Origin: Bacteroidales bacterium
GTDB taxonomy: Bacteria; Bacteroidota; Bacteroidia; Bacteroidales; Tenuifilaceae
Length of the DNA stretch: 64,000 bases
Reading direction: 5' to 3'
NCBI GenBank assembly: GCA_003818205.1
Contig: RPRQ01000004.1
Location: 56,151 to 120,150 of the forward strand
Shown here: piece by piece, positions 18,492 through 27,915 of the stretch
How positions within the stretch are numbered: the stretch's first letter is position 1
Layout of the letters: the number at the start of each line of letters is the position of its first letter
Translations under genes and position numbers: made by a program
The notes under the pieces: generated by a model
Told to the model about the DNA's origin: nothing
What the model saw: the letters and a program-made list of their open reading frames with translations, nothing else
Database searches by the model: none

Positions 18492-20663
18492 ATGATGAAA
18501 AAAAAACTTTTACATACATTTATCTTAATTCTTGCATTAGTAAATACCAACCAACTCCTCATAGCACAAAAGGGTTATGATAGTAAACGAAAAATTAAAC
18601 TAGATAAGCTCCAGGAGGATTATCGAATTCTTAGAGAAATAATTGAAGCGGTTCATCCGGGTTTATACTTGTATCAAACCCCTGAGAAGATGACTAAAAC
18701 ATTCGATGATTACTATTTAAAAATAAACAGGGATTTAACCGAATTAGAGTTCTATAAGTTGATTGTTCCAATGCTTGATAGTATCCATTGTGGACATACA
18801 TCTGCCGAACTATCGCCCGAATACTATAACAAACTGTATTCAAAACCCCTTATTCCATTTGACATTGAAATTATTGATAACAAGTTTTTTGTTAAAAAGA
18901 ATTGGATTGATTCTCTTGATTTATTGCCTGGAACGGAGATTCTTACCATAAATGGTTTTACAGCAAAAGAAATAATCGATTCTATTTCTCCATCAATTAG
19001 TTGTGATAGCTATCAGCGAGCCTATAAACTCTTTAGAATGGCATTACACTTTAGGTTGCATTTTGCTAAGTATTTCGATCAGACTGAAAAATTTGAACTA
19101 TCAATAACTCAACCTAAGGATTCCATTCAGGAACAGTTAGTTGTTTCAGGTATTGGGTGGAAAGAATTACAGCGAAAGGATACATTACCCACTCCAAAAC
19201 CGCTCAGCTACGAAATCATCGATTCCATAAGTACTTGCGTTTTAAGAATTGAGAGTTTTTCGATGGGTTATATCGGTTTATTTGGAATTGACTATAAAGT
19301 CTTTTTTAAAGATGTTTTCACTCAAATATGTAGAAAGAATATCCAAAATTTAGTTATTGATATACGAGGTAATGATGGCGGCAATCCTGAAGTATTCATT
19401 ACTTTATTGAAATACTTGATGTATAAGTCTTTCAATGTATATTCTAAATCCGTTATACAAACGCAAGTTTATCCTAAGGTATTTTTTAAATATTCCGATC
19501 TTCCACGTAAATACAGTAAAAAATGGATTTCATCTTTTACAGAATCTATAAATGGGGAGATAGTTGTAAAGCCAACCGATAAATTTATCGAAACACTCAT
19601 TCAGCAACCTGAAGATACTATTTTCAGAGGGAATCTTTACATTTTAACTGATGCAGGCAGCTATTCTGCGGCTTCTGTTCTGCCTTCATTTTTAAAAAGC
19701 AACCAGAAGGTAACTCTATTTGGCGAAGAAACAGGGGGAACTGCTTCGGGAAATACGGGGGGCATTATACCTACTGTTAATTTGCCAAAATCTAAAATAA
19801 GAATTAATGTTCCGCTTGCATCAACAGTAATTAATTCGAATAATTTAATATGGGGAAGAGGCGTTACTCCTCATTTTTCAATCCAAAGAAAACCCGAAGA
19901 TATTATTGATAACAGGGATCGGCAAATGGAGTATTTAATGAATTATATAAGATTTTCAAAGGATTCACTACCCGATAACTATTTCGAAATTAAACTAAAA
20001 AAAGAGGGAAGTAGTATTAATGGTGAAAGCCAATATATTGAAGGTTTTAGATTTTCTATAAACATTCCCGATGAATATAAAACAAAAGGGTTGGATAACG
20101 ACCAGTTTATTAAACTAGTAGATGATAAAAAAATTACAGGCATTTTAACCAGTCCAAACCAAAAGATTACTCCACTGCAATTTGAGATTGTCAACCACCG
20201 TGGGTTTGATGATATATACATGAAAACAAGTCTTGGGTATTTTCTTTGGGAGAAATTTGAAATCAAGAATGATACCCTTTCATTTGTTATCAACTGGTGG
20301 TATTGCTCTCCTGCAACACAAAAAGATTTGCAAATATTGCAGATGGCAAAATCATTACTACTCGATTCAACCGATTGGAACAGTAACGATGACAGGAAGT
20401 GCGAGGATGATATTGAATGCAATAAATGGAGTTTGTTTTGCGCATTAAGGAACTCGTCAATACAAGTAACGGGGGAATACAACCATCATAATACTGCCAT
20501 GCAAACGGTTAGGAATATAATATTTGAACTAAATCCCGAAATTGAATTCGAACATGCATTAATGGATTGTAATAATTCTGAAAATACCAACTTTTCTGAT
20601 ATAATAAGAATATTAGATATTGCAGTGAATAAGATTAAACAGCAATTAGCCGAAAAAGAATAG
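18492..20663 (+). CDS. Secreted S41-like peptidase with extra C-terminal domain
   Basis: S41-family protein of 723 aa with a signal peptide. Visible motifs are HCGHTSAEL, NLVIDIRGNDGG and DAGSYSAASVLP followed by GEETGGTASGN. The protease domain ends near residue 480. The remaining 240 residues form an additional domain with several cysteines that I do not recognise; it has no obvious catalytic motif. It starts one base after the preceding S41 gene and differs enough from it not to be a recent duplicate. Probably periplasmic or cell-surface. Confidence 0.75.
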   Translation: MMKKKLLHTFILILALVNTNQLLIAQKGYDSKRKIKLDKLQEDYRILREIIEAVHPGLYLYQTPEKMTKTFDDYYLKINRDLTELEFYKLIVPMLDSIHCGHTSAELSPEYYNKLYSKPLIPFDIEIIDNKFFVKKNWIDSLDLLPGTEILTINGFTAKEIIDSISPSISCDSYQRAYKLFRMALHFRLHFAKYFDQTEKFELSITQPKDSIQEQLVVSGIGWKELQRKDTLPTPKPLSYEIIDSISTCVLRIESFSMGYIGLFGIDYKVFFKDVFTQICRKNIQNLVIDIRGNDGGNPEVFITLLKYLMYKSFNVYSKSVIQTQVYPKVFFKYSDLPRKYSKKWISSFTESINGEIVVKPTDKFIETLIQQPEDTIFRGNLYILTDAGSYSAASVLPSFLKSNQKVTLFGEETGGTASGNTGGIIPTVNLPKSKIRINVPLASTVINSNNLIWGRGVTPHFSIQRKPEDIIDNRDRQMEYLMNYIRFSKDSLPDNYFEIKLKKEGSSINGESQYIEGFRFSINIPDEYKTKGLDNDQFIKLVDDKKITGILTSPNQKITPLQFEIVNHRGFDDIYMKTSLGYFLWEKFEIKNDTLSFVINWWYCSPATQKDLQILQMAKSLLLDSTDWNSNDDRKCEDDIECNKWSLFCALRNSSIQVTGEYNHHNTAMQTVRNIIFELNPEIEFEHALMDCNNSENTNFSDIIRILDIAVNKIKQQLAEKE

Positions 20664-20670
20664 TTCAACA

Positions 20671-20757
20671 ATGAAACATACATGATAATAGCTTTAACAC
20701 ACACGAATGACTATCCCATGGATGTTCTCTGCCCGAACGACTTCGGTCTGGCGGGCA
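20671..20757. repeat. 69-bp imperfect dyad element, copy 2, with adjoining GC-rich hairpin
   Basis: AACATACATG (20675-20684) pairs with CATGGATGTT (20717-20726) with one mismatch. Compared with the copy at 16793-16860 one C-G pair is replaced by T-A, so pairing is kept there although the bases differ. It is followed by CCGAACG (20733-20739), which begins a second hairpin: TGCCCG (20730-20735) pairs with CGGGCA (20752-20757), with CCGAA/TTCGG as an alternative inner stem. It sits 8 bp after the S41 gene and could end its transcript. Confidence 0.55.
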
Positions 20758-20788
20758 TCTGTACCTTTTAAAAACAAAAAATAGACAG

Positions 20789-20884
20789 ATGAAAGGTAAA
20801 TTCATTTTATCAATCTTAATTGTAATAAGTTTTGGATGGATCTGTGGACGATATTCGTACTCTCACAGGTGCGCTTATGACTGA
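20789..20884 (+). pseudogene. Signal-peptide stub of a lost secreted protein
   Basis: ATG 20789 opens a 31-residue frame beginning MKGKFILSILIVISFGW, which looks like a signal peptide, and stops at 20882-20884 where transposase-like sequence begins. The likely history is that a secreted-protein gene was interrupted by an insertion sequence or rejoined by deletion. The body of the protein is not recoverable here. A real 31-residue peptide is possible but less likely. Confidence 0.4.
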
Positions 20885-21270
20885 TTATCAGCCATGAAGC
20901 ATTGCACAGCCTGGCCAACAACCATTACTCCCTAAGGTTTTTAATGGGCGTTGAGCGTGAGTTCGGCTATGAGCGAGTAGAATTTGAGTACCAGAACATC
21001 TATGACAACGTAACCCTGCTGGGCGATGACACGGTAAGGCAGTTCAATGAAGTAATTGTGGCCTTTAGCCACGACGTGTTTAAAAAAAAGAGGGGGAAGC
21101 ATTGCACTTAAAGGCAGACAACTTTGTGGTTGAGAGCAATGCCCATTTCCCAACGGACTACAATTTATTGTGGGACTGTACCCGTAAATGCCTTGACACG
21201 GTAACCGGTTTTCTGGGAAAATATGATGGTATTGAGGGTTTATCCCATTGGCAGCAAAACAGCGTTTGAT
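20881..21270 (+). pseudogene. Frameshifted transposase remnant (ISNCY-like)
   Basis: Two overlapping frames give one transposase-like protein: the first covers EALHSLANNHYSLRFLMG to FNEVIVAFSHDVFKKK, and after an A-run near 21080-21090 the reading moves one frame to EALHLKADNFVVESNAHF, then PTDYNLLWDCTRKCLDT. This combination recalls ISNCY-type transposases of Bacteroidota. An in-frame TGA at 20878 and the early stop show truncation at both ends. No terminal inverted repeats were seen. The base composition is more GC-rich than that of its neighbours. Together with the stub and hairpins it fills the 743-bp gap 20664-21406. Confidence 0.6.
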
Positions 21271-21365
21271 TGACCAAAATTGTTTACCGAAATGATAGAA
21301 CAAAACAGAATTGTAAAAATGAACGATATATTTTTCATGCCTTTTTAGATATTGAATTAAGAAAA

Positions 21366-21393
21366 TACCACGGGCAGCAATCTACCCGTGGTA
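21366..21393. terminator. Hairpin terminator, probably bidirectional
   Basis: TACCACGGG (21366-21374) pairs perfectly with CCCGTGGTA (21385-21393) around a 10-base loop. A run of eight or more T follows on the + strand at about 21400. The gene ending on the - strand at 21407 lies immediately beside it, so it most likely serves that gene and also stops read-through from the left. Confidence 0.65.
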
Positions 21394-21406
21394 GTATAGA
21401 TTTTTT

Positions 21407-24400
21407 TTAAATAATTGATTTTATATTATCTTTTGGATGTTTGTCAATCATCTTGCATAAAGGATCGATGCCCGCAGAGCACGGCAAACTGCTTACCTCA
21501 ATGGTGAATGTTTTAGCGTTCCTATCCATTTTATGCTTTTTAAGGTACAACAACTTCTCGGTTCCATGCTCATCCTTTGTAAAAACACCAATATCAATCC
21601 AATCATTCGCGGGAATCTCAACCTCATTACCAAGGCTATCGGCCCTGAATTTTTGAAAGTTTACGGCCAAATCGATTTTGTAATTGCCATTGGATGTTTT
21701 GGTTACCTCTACATCTTCGGTCTTGCATTCGTAGAAGGTAATCGTTTGGAAGAAATCCTCAATTAAATACTTTAGGCTATCGGGTGTTACCTCATCGAAT
21801 CGTTTAAGCAAATCGTCCGACGAGGGGAACCGATCCTCGCGATCCTTCCAGTCGGCAATATACCTTCGAAGGGCTGCATTCACGCTATCCTCGCCGATAT
21901 AATCCTGAAAGGCGTACATAATAATTGCTCCCTTGTTGTAGTGGATATACATCTGATTTTCGACATCGGCCAGGGGCAACTCCTTCTTAGTTTCGGTTGT
22001 ACGACCAGTTAAGTACTTATCGAGCTCATACTTCAGGAAGCTCCTCATACCCGTTTCCGGGTAATGTCTTTTCATAATCATCATTGCCGAGTACTGCGTA
22101 ACCGCTTCGCCAAGTAGTGTTGCGCCTTTAGTATTCGCCTCGCAAACCTGGTGTGCCCACCATTGATGAGCCACCTCGTGGGCTGTTACGAAGAATGGCG
22201 TATCGTACTCACTTCTATTCACATCCATAACAAAACCAATCCCCTCGGAAAACGGAATGGTGTTGGCAAACGACTGGGCAAATACCTGGTAGCGTGGAAA
22301 TTCAACAATCCGCAGCTGTTGGTACTGGTACGGGCCAAATTCCTTTGAGTAGTACTTAAGCGATTCCTTCATCGAGGTCATCATCCTGTCGAGATTATAG
22401 CTGTGTTCCTTGTGGTAGTAGATTTCAAGGTTAACACCATTCCATGTGTCCCTCACCACCTCGTACCTGGCCGAAAGAATCGAGTAGAAGTTCAGAATTG
22501 GGCTATCCATGCGGTAGTGGAAATAGTTACGACCATTCTCCTCCCACGATTTTACAAGGTATCCCGGCGATATTGCAATTTGATCGTTTGATGTTCCAAT
22601 CGTAATCTCAAAGTCTATCTTTGATGCGCTTAACCCAAAACTTGGAGTTGAATAGCCATGAGGATCGGAACGCTCCAACATTCTCTCCCTGGGCTTTAAG
22701 CCGTGCTTGTCCCTTTTCTTATCATCATCGAGTTCGAACAGCCTATTGTAGCCAATGTTCGGGAAGTAGTACTGGTTAAAGAAGGTTCCATTATAAACTA
22801 AATCCGTATTTGAGTTCTTATCAACAAAGCCTTTCATTCTGAACTTCACCTCGAAATTCATGGTTAGGCTATCGCCCGGTTGCAGGGACTTACCGAGCTT
22901 AAAAATGTGGAATCCATGCCCTTCGTACTCCGAATTTCTTTGTGCTTCGCACCCAAAGGATATCTGGCTAACCTTAAGCTGCTTGTCGTTGAGCTGTTGA
23001 ATATATATTTCATCAATGGGGTTACCCGTTTTGTTCTGAATAATGTATTGCCCATTCGCATCAAAATCCCTGCTTTCGGGGTAAATCTCAACGTTAAGTT
23101 TTACCCTGGTAATGGATGGTTGAGGAGAATACTCGAACTTTTTAAGGGTTTTCTCATAATCAGCCTGCATTCTTTCCTCCTTTTTTTCAGGAATAAATTC
23201 ATTCATCACATTGGTATTGTAGTAAATAACCGATCCGGTAAAGGCAAAAAGCAGGAACGATGACGATGAAAGCACCATCAAAGGGCGTGTAAGTCGATGC
23301 TTGCTAAGCGTAAACCTGTTCTTCAGCAAGCTGTCGGTTCCTCTAACCGAGAGGATTATTGCAAAAATGAAGAGCAAAGAGGTAAAGCCAAACCAGTATA
23401 GATTTTCCCAGGTGAACAGTTCTAAGTAGTGCCCATATTTATTCATATCGGAGTAAATTCCCATTTGCACATCGGCAAATCTGAAAAGGCTATGCTCCAA
23501 GCCCCATTCCGAGATGAAGTCAACAAGGGTTGAGATAAGGATAACTAGGATAATGCCCAAGTATTTCTGATTCACAATTACCTGTATAAAGAAGGCCAAC
23601 AATGCGTAGAATAGAACGAAGAGAAACGTTTTTGTGAAAAGCGTTTTAAGGTAAAGACCTAGCTCAATATCGAAGTATCCATTGGTTACCTGAATAACTA
23701 CCCCCAAAAGGATTAGCCCAAGCAGCAGGATAATGATGGTAATTGTAAGCCCTATGAATTTCCCAGCAAGGATTATTGAGTCGGGAATAGGGCTTGAGTC
23801 GAGTATCGGGCTAAACTTTATTCCCCGTTCTTTCCATACCAACTCACCGGTAAAAAAGATCACTATGATCATCAGGAAAAGTTCGAATAAACGAAGCATT
23901 TCAAGCATGTTATAGGTGGTAGGGAGTACAACATGTCCGTAAACAAAACCTATTTCAAACGAGCTGATGACCAGCAGGGCAACGCCCGCTAGAACGATTG
24001 CCAAAAAGGAGCCCTCCCTAAAAAGCGACTTTGCGTAGAAAACGCTTAGATGAATTAATCTTATTAGATTTGATTTACAATTAAAAAATGTATCAACATT
24101 TGGTGTAACTATTTCAATATGTGTTGCTTCGTTAATATTTTTACTCTCTTTTTTCCCTTTTTTAGATACTTCAACTATATTGAAACTAAACTTTTTGTAA
24201 GTGTACGTAGCAATTGCCAATGCAATAGCTAACCAAGCTAACCTATTTACAAGGAAAAGACCATCAAGTGAAACGATTAGCGAATTACGTTCGGATACTG
24301 ACCAGTACATAGTTTTCAGCTTCACTGCGATGTTTGCAAAAGGGTCGATAAGGGAAGCAATGGTTCTATTGTCAATCTTGGGCAGAAGGCTCTGTGCTAT

Positions 24401-24970
24401 CAGAAGTAGCACAAAGAGTATTAGTCCCTGCGTGTAAACCACAATGCTCTTCTTGCTTAGGGTTCCGCCAGCAAAGAAAATGGTTGCTGATATAAAAAGG
24501 TTAGGCAGTACGATGGTTACGAAGGGTTGGAAGTAGGTTGTAAAGCTGAATGGGAGCAGGTTTTCATCACTCCTCCAGGGCAACAATTCGCTAATTAGTC
24601 CTGCAAATAATACCCCTGAAGCAATGAGTACTAAAACGATAAACGATCCAAGAAAACGGCCAAGCAGGTAGTCGATTTTTCGTATCGGATTCACAAACAT
24701 TATCGATTCGGTTCCCTGTTCAAAATCGCGCAGCACAGGAACTCCCATAATAGCTGAAACAAGCAGCGTTAAAATCAGCGACACCTTGCTCGTAAACAGA
24801 GCAATTACAAATGGAGCATTCTCTTTAACCAATCCTTCGCCACCCATTCTACCAATAGAATTTGTGCTTAGCAGCAAAAGCGTTATTGCAAATACCAGGA
24901 AGAAATAGATGTACGTTGCAGGTCTTTTCCTACGGTAGGTCAATTCGAATTTTAGGATTTCGTACCACAT
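21407..24970 (-). CDS. ABC-2 permease fused to M1 aminopeptidase
   Basis: Fusion of 1187 aa. The first 600 or so residues are an ABC-2-type membrane permease with about twelve hydrophobic helices in two six-helix blocks. The C-terminal half, beginning near residue 640, is an M1 zinc aminopeptidase: HEVAHQWW starts at residue 931 with the third ligand in GEAVTQYS. The peptidase half would face the periplasm. The gene starts 13 bp after the ATPase gene at 24984-25901, its obvious partner. Such fusions recur in Bacteroidota and some Proteobacteria; their cargo is not established. A GAMEN-like motif was not clearly seen. Confidence 0.85.
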   Translation of the reverse strand: MWYEILKFELTYRRKRPATYIYFFLVFAITLLLLSTNSIGRMGGEGLVKENAPFVIALFTSKVSLILTLLVSAIMGVPVLRDFEQGTESIMFVNPIRKIDYLLGRFLGSFIVLVLIASGVLFAGLISELLPWRSDENLLPFSFTTYFQPFVTIVLPNLFISATIFFAGGTLSKKSIVVYTQGLILFVLLLIAQSLLPKIDNRTIASLIDPFANIAVKLKTMYWSVSERNSLIVSLDGLFLVNRLAWLAIALAIATYTYKKFSFNIVEVSKKGKKESKNINEATHIEIVTPNVDTFFNCKSNLIRLIHLSVFYAKSLFREGSFLAIVLAGVALLVISSFEIGFVYGHVVLPTTYNMLEMLRLFELFLMIIVIFFTGELVWKERGIKFSPILDSSPIPDSIILAGKFIGLTITIIILLLGLILLGVVIQVTNGYFDIELGLYLKTLFTKTFLFVLFYALLAFFIQVIVNQKYLGIILVILISTLVDFISEWGLEHSLFRFADVQMGIYSDMNKYGHYLELFTWENLYWFGFTSLLFIFAIILSVRGTDSLLKNRFTLSKHRLTRPLMVLSSSSFLLFAFTGSVIYYNTNVMNEFIPEKKEERMQADYEKTLKKFEYSPQPSITRVKLNVEIYPESRDFDANGQYIIQNKTGNPIDEIYIQQLNDKQLKVSQISFGCEAQRNSEYEGHGFHIFKLGKSLQPGDSLTMNFEVKFRMKGFVDKNSNTDLVYNGTFFNQYYFPNIGYNRLFELDDDKKRDKHGLKPRERMLERSDPHGYSTPSFGLSASKIDFEITIGTSNDQIAISPGYLVKSWEENGRNYFHYRMDSPILNFYSILSARYEVVRDTWNGVNLEIYYHKEHSYNLDRMMTSMKESLKYYSKEFGPYQYQQLRIVEFPRYQVFAQSFANTIPFSEGIGFVMDVNRSEYDTPFFVTAHEVAHQWWAHQVCEANTKGATLLGEAVTQYSAMMIMKRHYPETGMRSFLKYELDKYLTGRTTETKKELPLADVENQMYIHYNKGAIIMYAFQDYIGEDSVNAALRRYIADWKDREDRFPSSDDLLKRFDEVTPDSLKYLIEDFFQTITFYECKTEDVEVTKTSNGNYKIDLAVNFQKFRADSLGNEVEIPANDWIDIGVFTKDEHGTEKLLYLKKHKMDRNAKTFTIEVSSLPCSAGIDPLCKMIDKHPKDNIKSII

Positions 24971-24983
24971 GGCATTCGTTTTT

Positions 24984-25901
24984 TTAACTTGATAATGATT
25001 CTTCGAGTACTTCTTTCTTCAGATTTTTACAGTAAATCTTTTGGAAGTAAACATCCTCCAGATCGGGAGTTGAGCTCGCAAAACCATTGTTGGGGGTTAC
25101 CTCGGAGTAGATGTGTACTTCGGGTTTGCCAGCAAACATTTTTTCGTAGATAACATGATACCTCGATTTATAATCTTGTATTTCGTGCTTCTCGATTGTT
25201 TTTGACCAAACCTGCCCATCAATTTCACTTATTGCTTTCCGGGGACAGCCCTTGTAAAGCAATTCGCCCCTGTTCAGAATGGCCATATCGGTGCAGAGTT
25301 CCTTTACATCCTCAACGATGTGGGTTGAGAGGATTACAATGGTATTCTCCCCGAGTTCACTCAACAGATTCAAAAACCGATTCCTCTCCGATGGATCCAA
25401 CCCAGCAGTGGGTTCATCAACAATAATGAAGTTAGGTGAGGTAAGCAGCGCTTGTGCAATTCCAAATCGTTGCCTCATTCCACCCGAGTACGATCCCATG
25501 TTTTTATTCCGATGCTCGTAGAGATTGGTTTTAATCAAAAGGGCTTCTGTCAACTCGTTTCTTTCCTTTCTATTTGTTACCCCCTTTAGCACCGCTAAAT
25601 GGGAAAGTAGCTGTTTTGCTGTAACTTTTGGATAAACACCAAATTCCTGAGGTAGGTAGCCAAGCTGTTGCCGGATTACATCGTGCTGCGTCAGCAGGTT
25701 GATATCATTAAGAAAAATATTCCCTGATGTAGGCTGCTGAAGGGTTGCCAGAATCCTCATCAGGGTCGATTTACCTGCACCATTTGGCCCTAACAGGCCA
25801 AACATCCCGTTGGATATTTCGAGCGATACATTTTTCAATGCCTCCACTCCATTTGGGTAGGTGACCGATAAATTTTGGATGGATAGGTTCATGCGCTTCA
25901 T
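24984..25901 (-). CDS. ABC transporter ATPase partner of the permease-M1 fusion
   Basis: Cytoplasmic ATPase of 305 aa with all nucleotide-binding motifs: Walker A GPNGAGKST near residue 40, signature YSGGMRQR, Walker B FIIVDEPTAGLDP and the H-loop STHIVED. The C-terminal 85 residues form an extra domain like that of ABC-2 exporters. It is followed 13 bp later by the permease-peptidase gene, giving a two-gene - strand operon. A LytS/LytR pair starts 147 bp away on the opposite strand and may control it. Confidence 0.9.
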   Translation of the reverse strand: MKRMNLSIQNLSVTYPNGVEALKNVSLEISNGMFGLLGPNGAGKSTLMRILATLQQPTSGNIFLNDINLLTQHDVIRQQLGYLPQEFGVYPKVTAKQLLSHLAVLKGVTNRKERNELTEALLIKTNLYEHRNKNMGSYSGGMRQRFGIAQALLTSPNFIIVDEPTAGLDPSERNRFLNLLSELGENTIVILSTHIVEDVKELCTDMAILNRGELLYKGCPRKAISEIDGQVWSKTIEKHEIQDYKSRYHVIYEKMFAGKPEVHIYSEVTPNNGFASSTPDLEDVYFQKIYCKNLKKEVLEESLSS

Positions 25902-26048
25902 ATTTTATTTAGAGCAATGATAGGAGGGAAGAGAGCCTGCCCAAAATATATTCGATGAAGTTGTTCGAATACTTGTTTTTAGGAGTGGTTTGAACGATTA
26001 AGGGATTGCATTGCCAATATCGTGATTTGAAGTGCGTTTGTCGTTTGA

Positions 26049-27176
26049 ATGGTTACTTATAACGAATTTTTAGGGATTTTCCCATTCAATTTTATGATAT
26101 TTGAAGAAGTTTTATTCCGATTATTTAATAGAATGGACAAATTTTCGCTTCTTAACCGGATAGTAACCAAAAGGTTCTTGCTTCACGCGCTATTCTGGCT
26201 CGTAAACCTTATCGTTATAAATACCATAGTTTATTTTGTACCCGAAGTTGACTTTTGGAATTATTTTAATAGGCTATTAATAGTTATAACCCTGGTTATT
26301 GGGTGTTCCTATATTCACCTTCTTGTCCTTATCCCAAAATTTTTTGTGGCAAAAAAATATGGGAAGTATGTTCTTGGGTTTCTCATAAACATCTCCTTCT
26401 TTTCATTCCTAAAAATTTTTATTAAACTTAGCATACTTAAAGATCCAATTGATAATAACTACTTAGAAGAAATTTCTACAGCAGTTACATTGATGCTATT
26501 CTATTGCCTTTTCACATTTTCAATGAAAACCATCAAGGAATGGGTTACAGTTCAGGATATTACCATTCGGCTTAGAGAAACAGAGAAGCAGAAGCTCGAA
26601 GCCGAGCTAACAGCGTTGAAAGCTCAGATTAATCCACATTTCATGTTCAATACGCTGAATAATATCTACTCGCTAAGTCTCGATAAATCGGATAAAACCC
26701 CAGCGCTTATCCTTAAACTTGCCGATTTAATGAGCTATACGCTATATGAATGTAGCGAGGATCGTGTAAATATTTCGAAGGAGATTGACTTCATCAAAAA
26801 TTACATTGAACTCGAAAAAATTAGGCTTAAAAATGGAATAAAAATTCACTTTGATATTGCTGGAAATTACGAGAATTGTAGAGTTGCCCCTTTACTCTTC
26901 ATCCCATTTATTGAGAATGCCTTTAAGCATGGCGTAAACCAACGCCCCCAACATCCATACATTGATATCGTATTCGATTTTTCGAAAAAGAGAACGGTTT
27001 GTTTTTCCATCGAAAATAGCAAACCGACAACCCCCGAAATTCGAAGCAACAATAAAGGCATTGGCATTGAAAATGTTAGAAAAAGGTTAAATTTACTGTA
27101 CGAAAACAGATTCAATCTTGAGCTAATTGAATCCCCCGAAAAGTATAAAGTAGTATTGGAAATTGCCGTTTCATGA
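26049..27176 (+). CDS. LytS-type sensor histidine kinase
   Basis: Membrane histidine kinase of the His_kinase (PF06580-type) family, 375 aa. Four membrane helices lie near residues 40-165, followed by a short coiled region and the kinase motif AQINPHFMFNTLNN, whose His is phosphorylated. The ATPase motifs are PFIENAFKHG and GIGIENVRKRL. The start chosen gives a long cytoplasmic leader; ATG codons 15 and 27 residues further in are alternatives. Its stop overlaps the start of the LytTR regulator by 4 bp (ATGA), so the pair is translationally coupled. Confidence 0.88.
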   Translation: MVTYNEFLGIFPFNFMIFEEVLFRLFNRMDKFSLLNRIVTKRFLLHALFWLVNLIVINTIVYFVPEVDFWNYFNRLLIVITLVIGCSYIHLLVLIPKFFVAKKYGKYVLGFLINISFFSFLKIFIKLSILKDPIDNNYLEEISTAVTLMLFYCLFTFSMKTIKEWVTVQDITIRLRETEKQKLEAELTALKAQINPHFMFNTLNNIYSLSLDKSDKTPALILKLADLMSYTLYECSEDRVNISKEIDFIKNYIELEKIRLKNGIKIHFDIAGNYENCRVAPLLFIPFIENAFKHGVNQRPQHPYIDIVFDFSKKRTVCFSIENSKPTTPEIRSNNKGIGIENVRKRLNLLYENRFNLELIESPEKYKVVLEIAVS

Positions 27177-27901
27177 AGCTGCGCTTTATCATAGTTGACG
27201 ATGAGCCCCTTGCCCAAAGGGTGATTGAGAAGTACTCGGCTGACGTACCAACCATCGAATTGGCTGGATCGTGCGATAGCGCATTTGAGGCCATGGAATT
27301 GCTTTACAGGAATGAGGTTGACCTGATATTCCTTGATATCAATATGCCCAAAATTTCAGGGCTCGATTTTCTGAAAATGCTTAAAAATCCGCCACTTGTA
27401 ATAATTACTACTGCTTATAGGGATTATGCTTTGGAAAGTTTCGATTTGGATGTGGTTGACTACCTGAAGAAACCATTCTCATTCGAACGTTTCTACAAAT
27501 CGATTCAAAAAGCACAGGAGCTATACAGCTCTCGGCATGGCCAACGATTAAACACTCACGTAAGTAAAGAAAGTAGAGAGGAAAACAGGTTTATTTTCGT
27601 TAAGGCCGACAACAAAATGGTTAAGGTCGATCTAAACCAAATCTTGTATATCGAAGCATTTGGCGATTACATTAAAATTCATACAACTCAGGGCGTTATT
27701 GTTACCTACCATTCGATGAAGGGTATCGAAGAAATGCTGCCATCCAATAAATTTCTTCGTGTTCATAAGTCATATATTGTGGCTTTCAACAAAATTGATA
27801 TTATCGAAGGAAATACTATTAAGATCAAAATTGCAGAAATCCCTATAGGTAAGAGCTACCGGAAAAACTTTTTCGAGATGGTTAACTCAAAAAATCATTG
27901 A
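27173..27901 (+). CDS. LytTR-family response regulator
   Basis: Response regulator of 242 aa. The receiver domain (residues 1-120) has Asp9, Asp10 and the phosphoacceptor Asp55 in LIFLDINMP, plus KKPF. The C-terminal LytTR DNA-binding domain (about 140-240) has the typical segments FVKADNKMVKVDLNQILYIE and FLRVHKSYIV. It is encoded with the upstream LytS-type kinase. Its probable target is the divergent ABC-M1 operon (24970-25901), an inference from arrangement. Its LytTR sequence closely resembles the decayed fragment at 27916-28096. Confidence 0.9.
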   Translation: MKLRFIIVDDEPLAQRVIEKYSADVPTIELAGSCDSAFEAMELLYRNEVDLIFLDINMPKISGLDFLKMLKNPPLVIITTAYRDYALESFDLDVVDYLKKPFSFERFYKSIQKAQELYSSRHGQRLNTHVSKESREENRFIFVKADNKMVKVDLNQILYIEAFGDYIKIHTTQGVIVTYHSMKGIEEMLPSNKFLRVHKSYIVAFNKIDIIEGNTIKIKIAEIPIGKSYRKNFFEMVNSKNH

Positions 27902-27915
27902 AGTTTGAAAACTAT

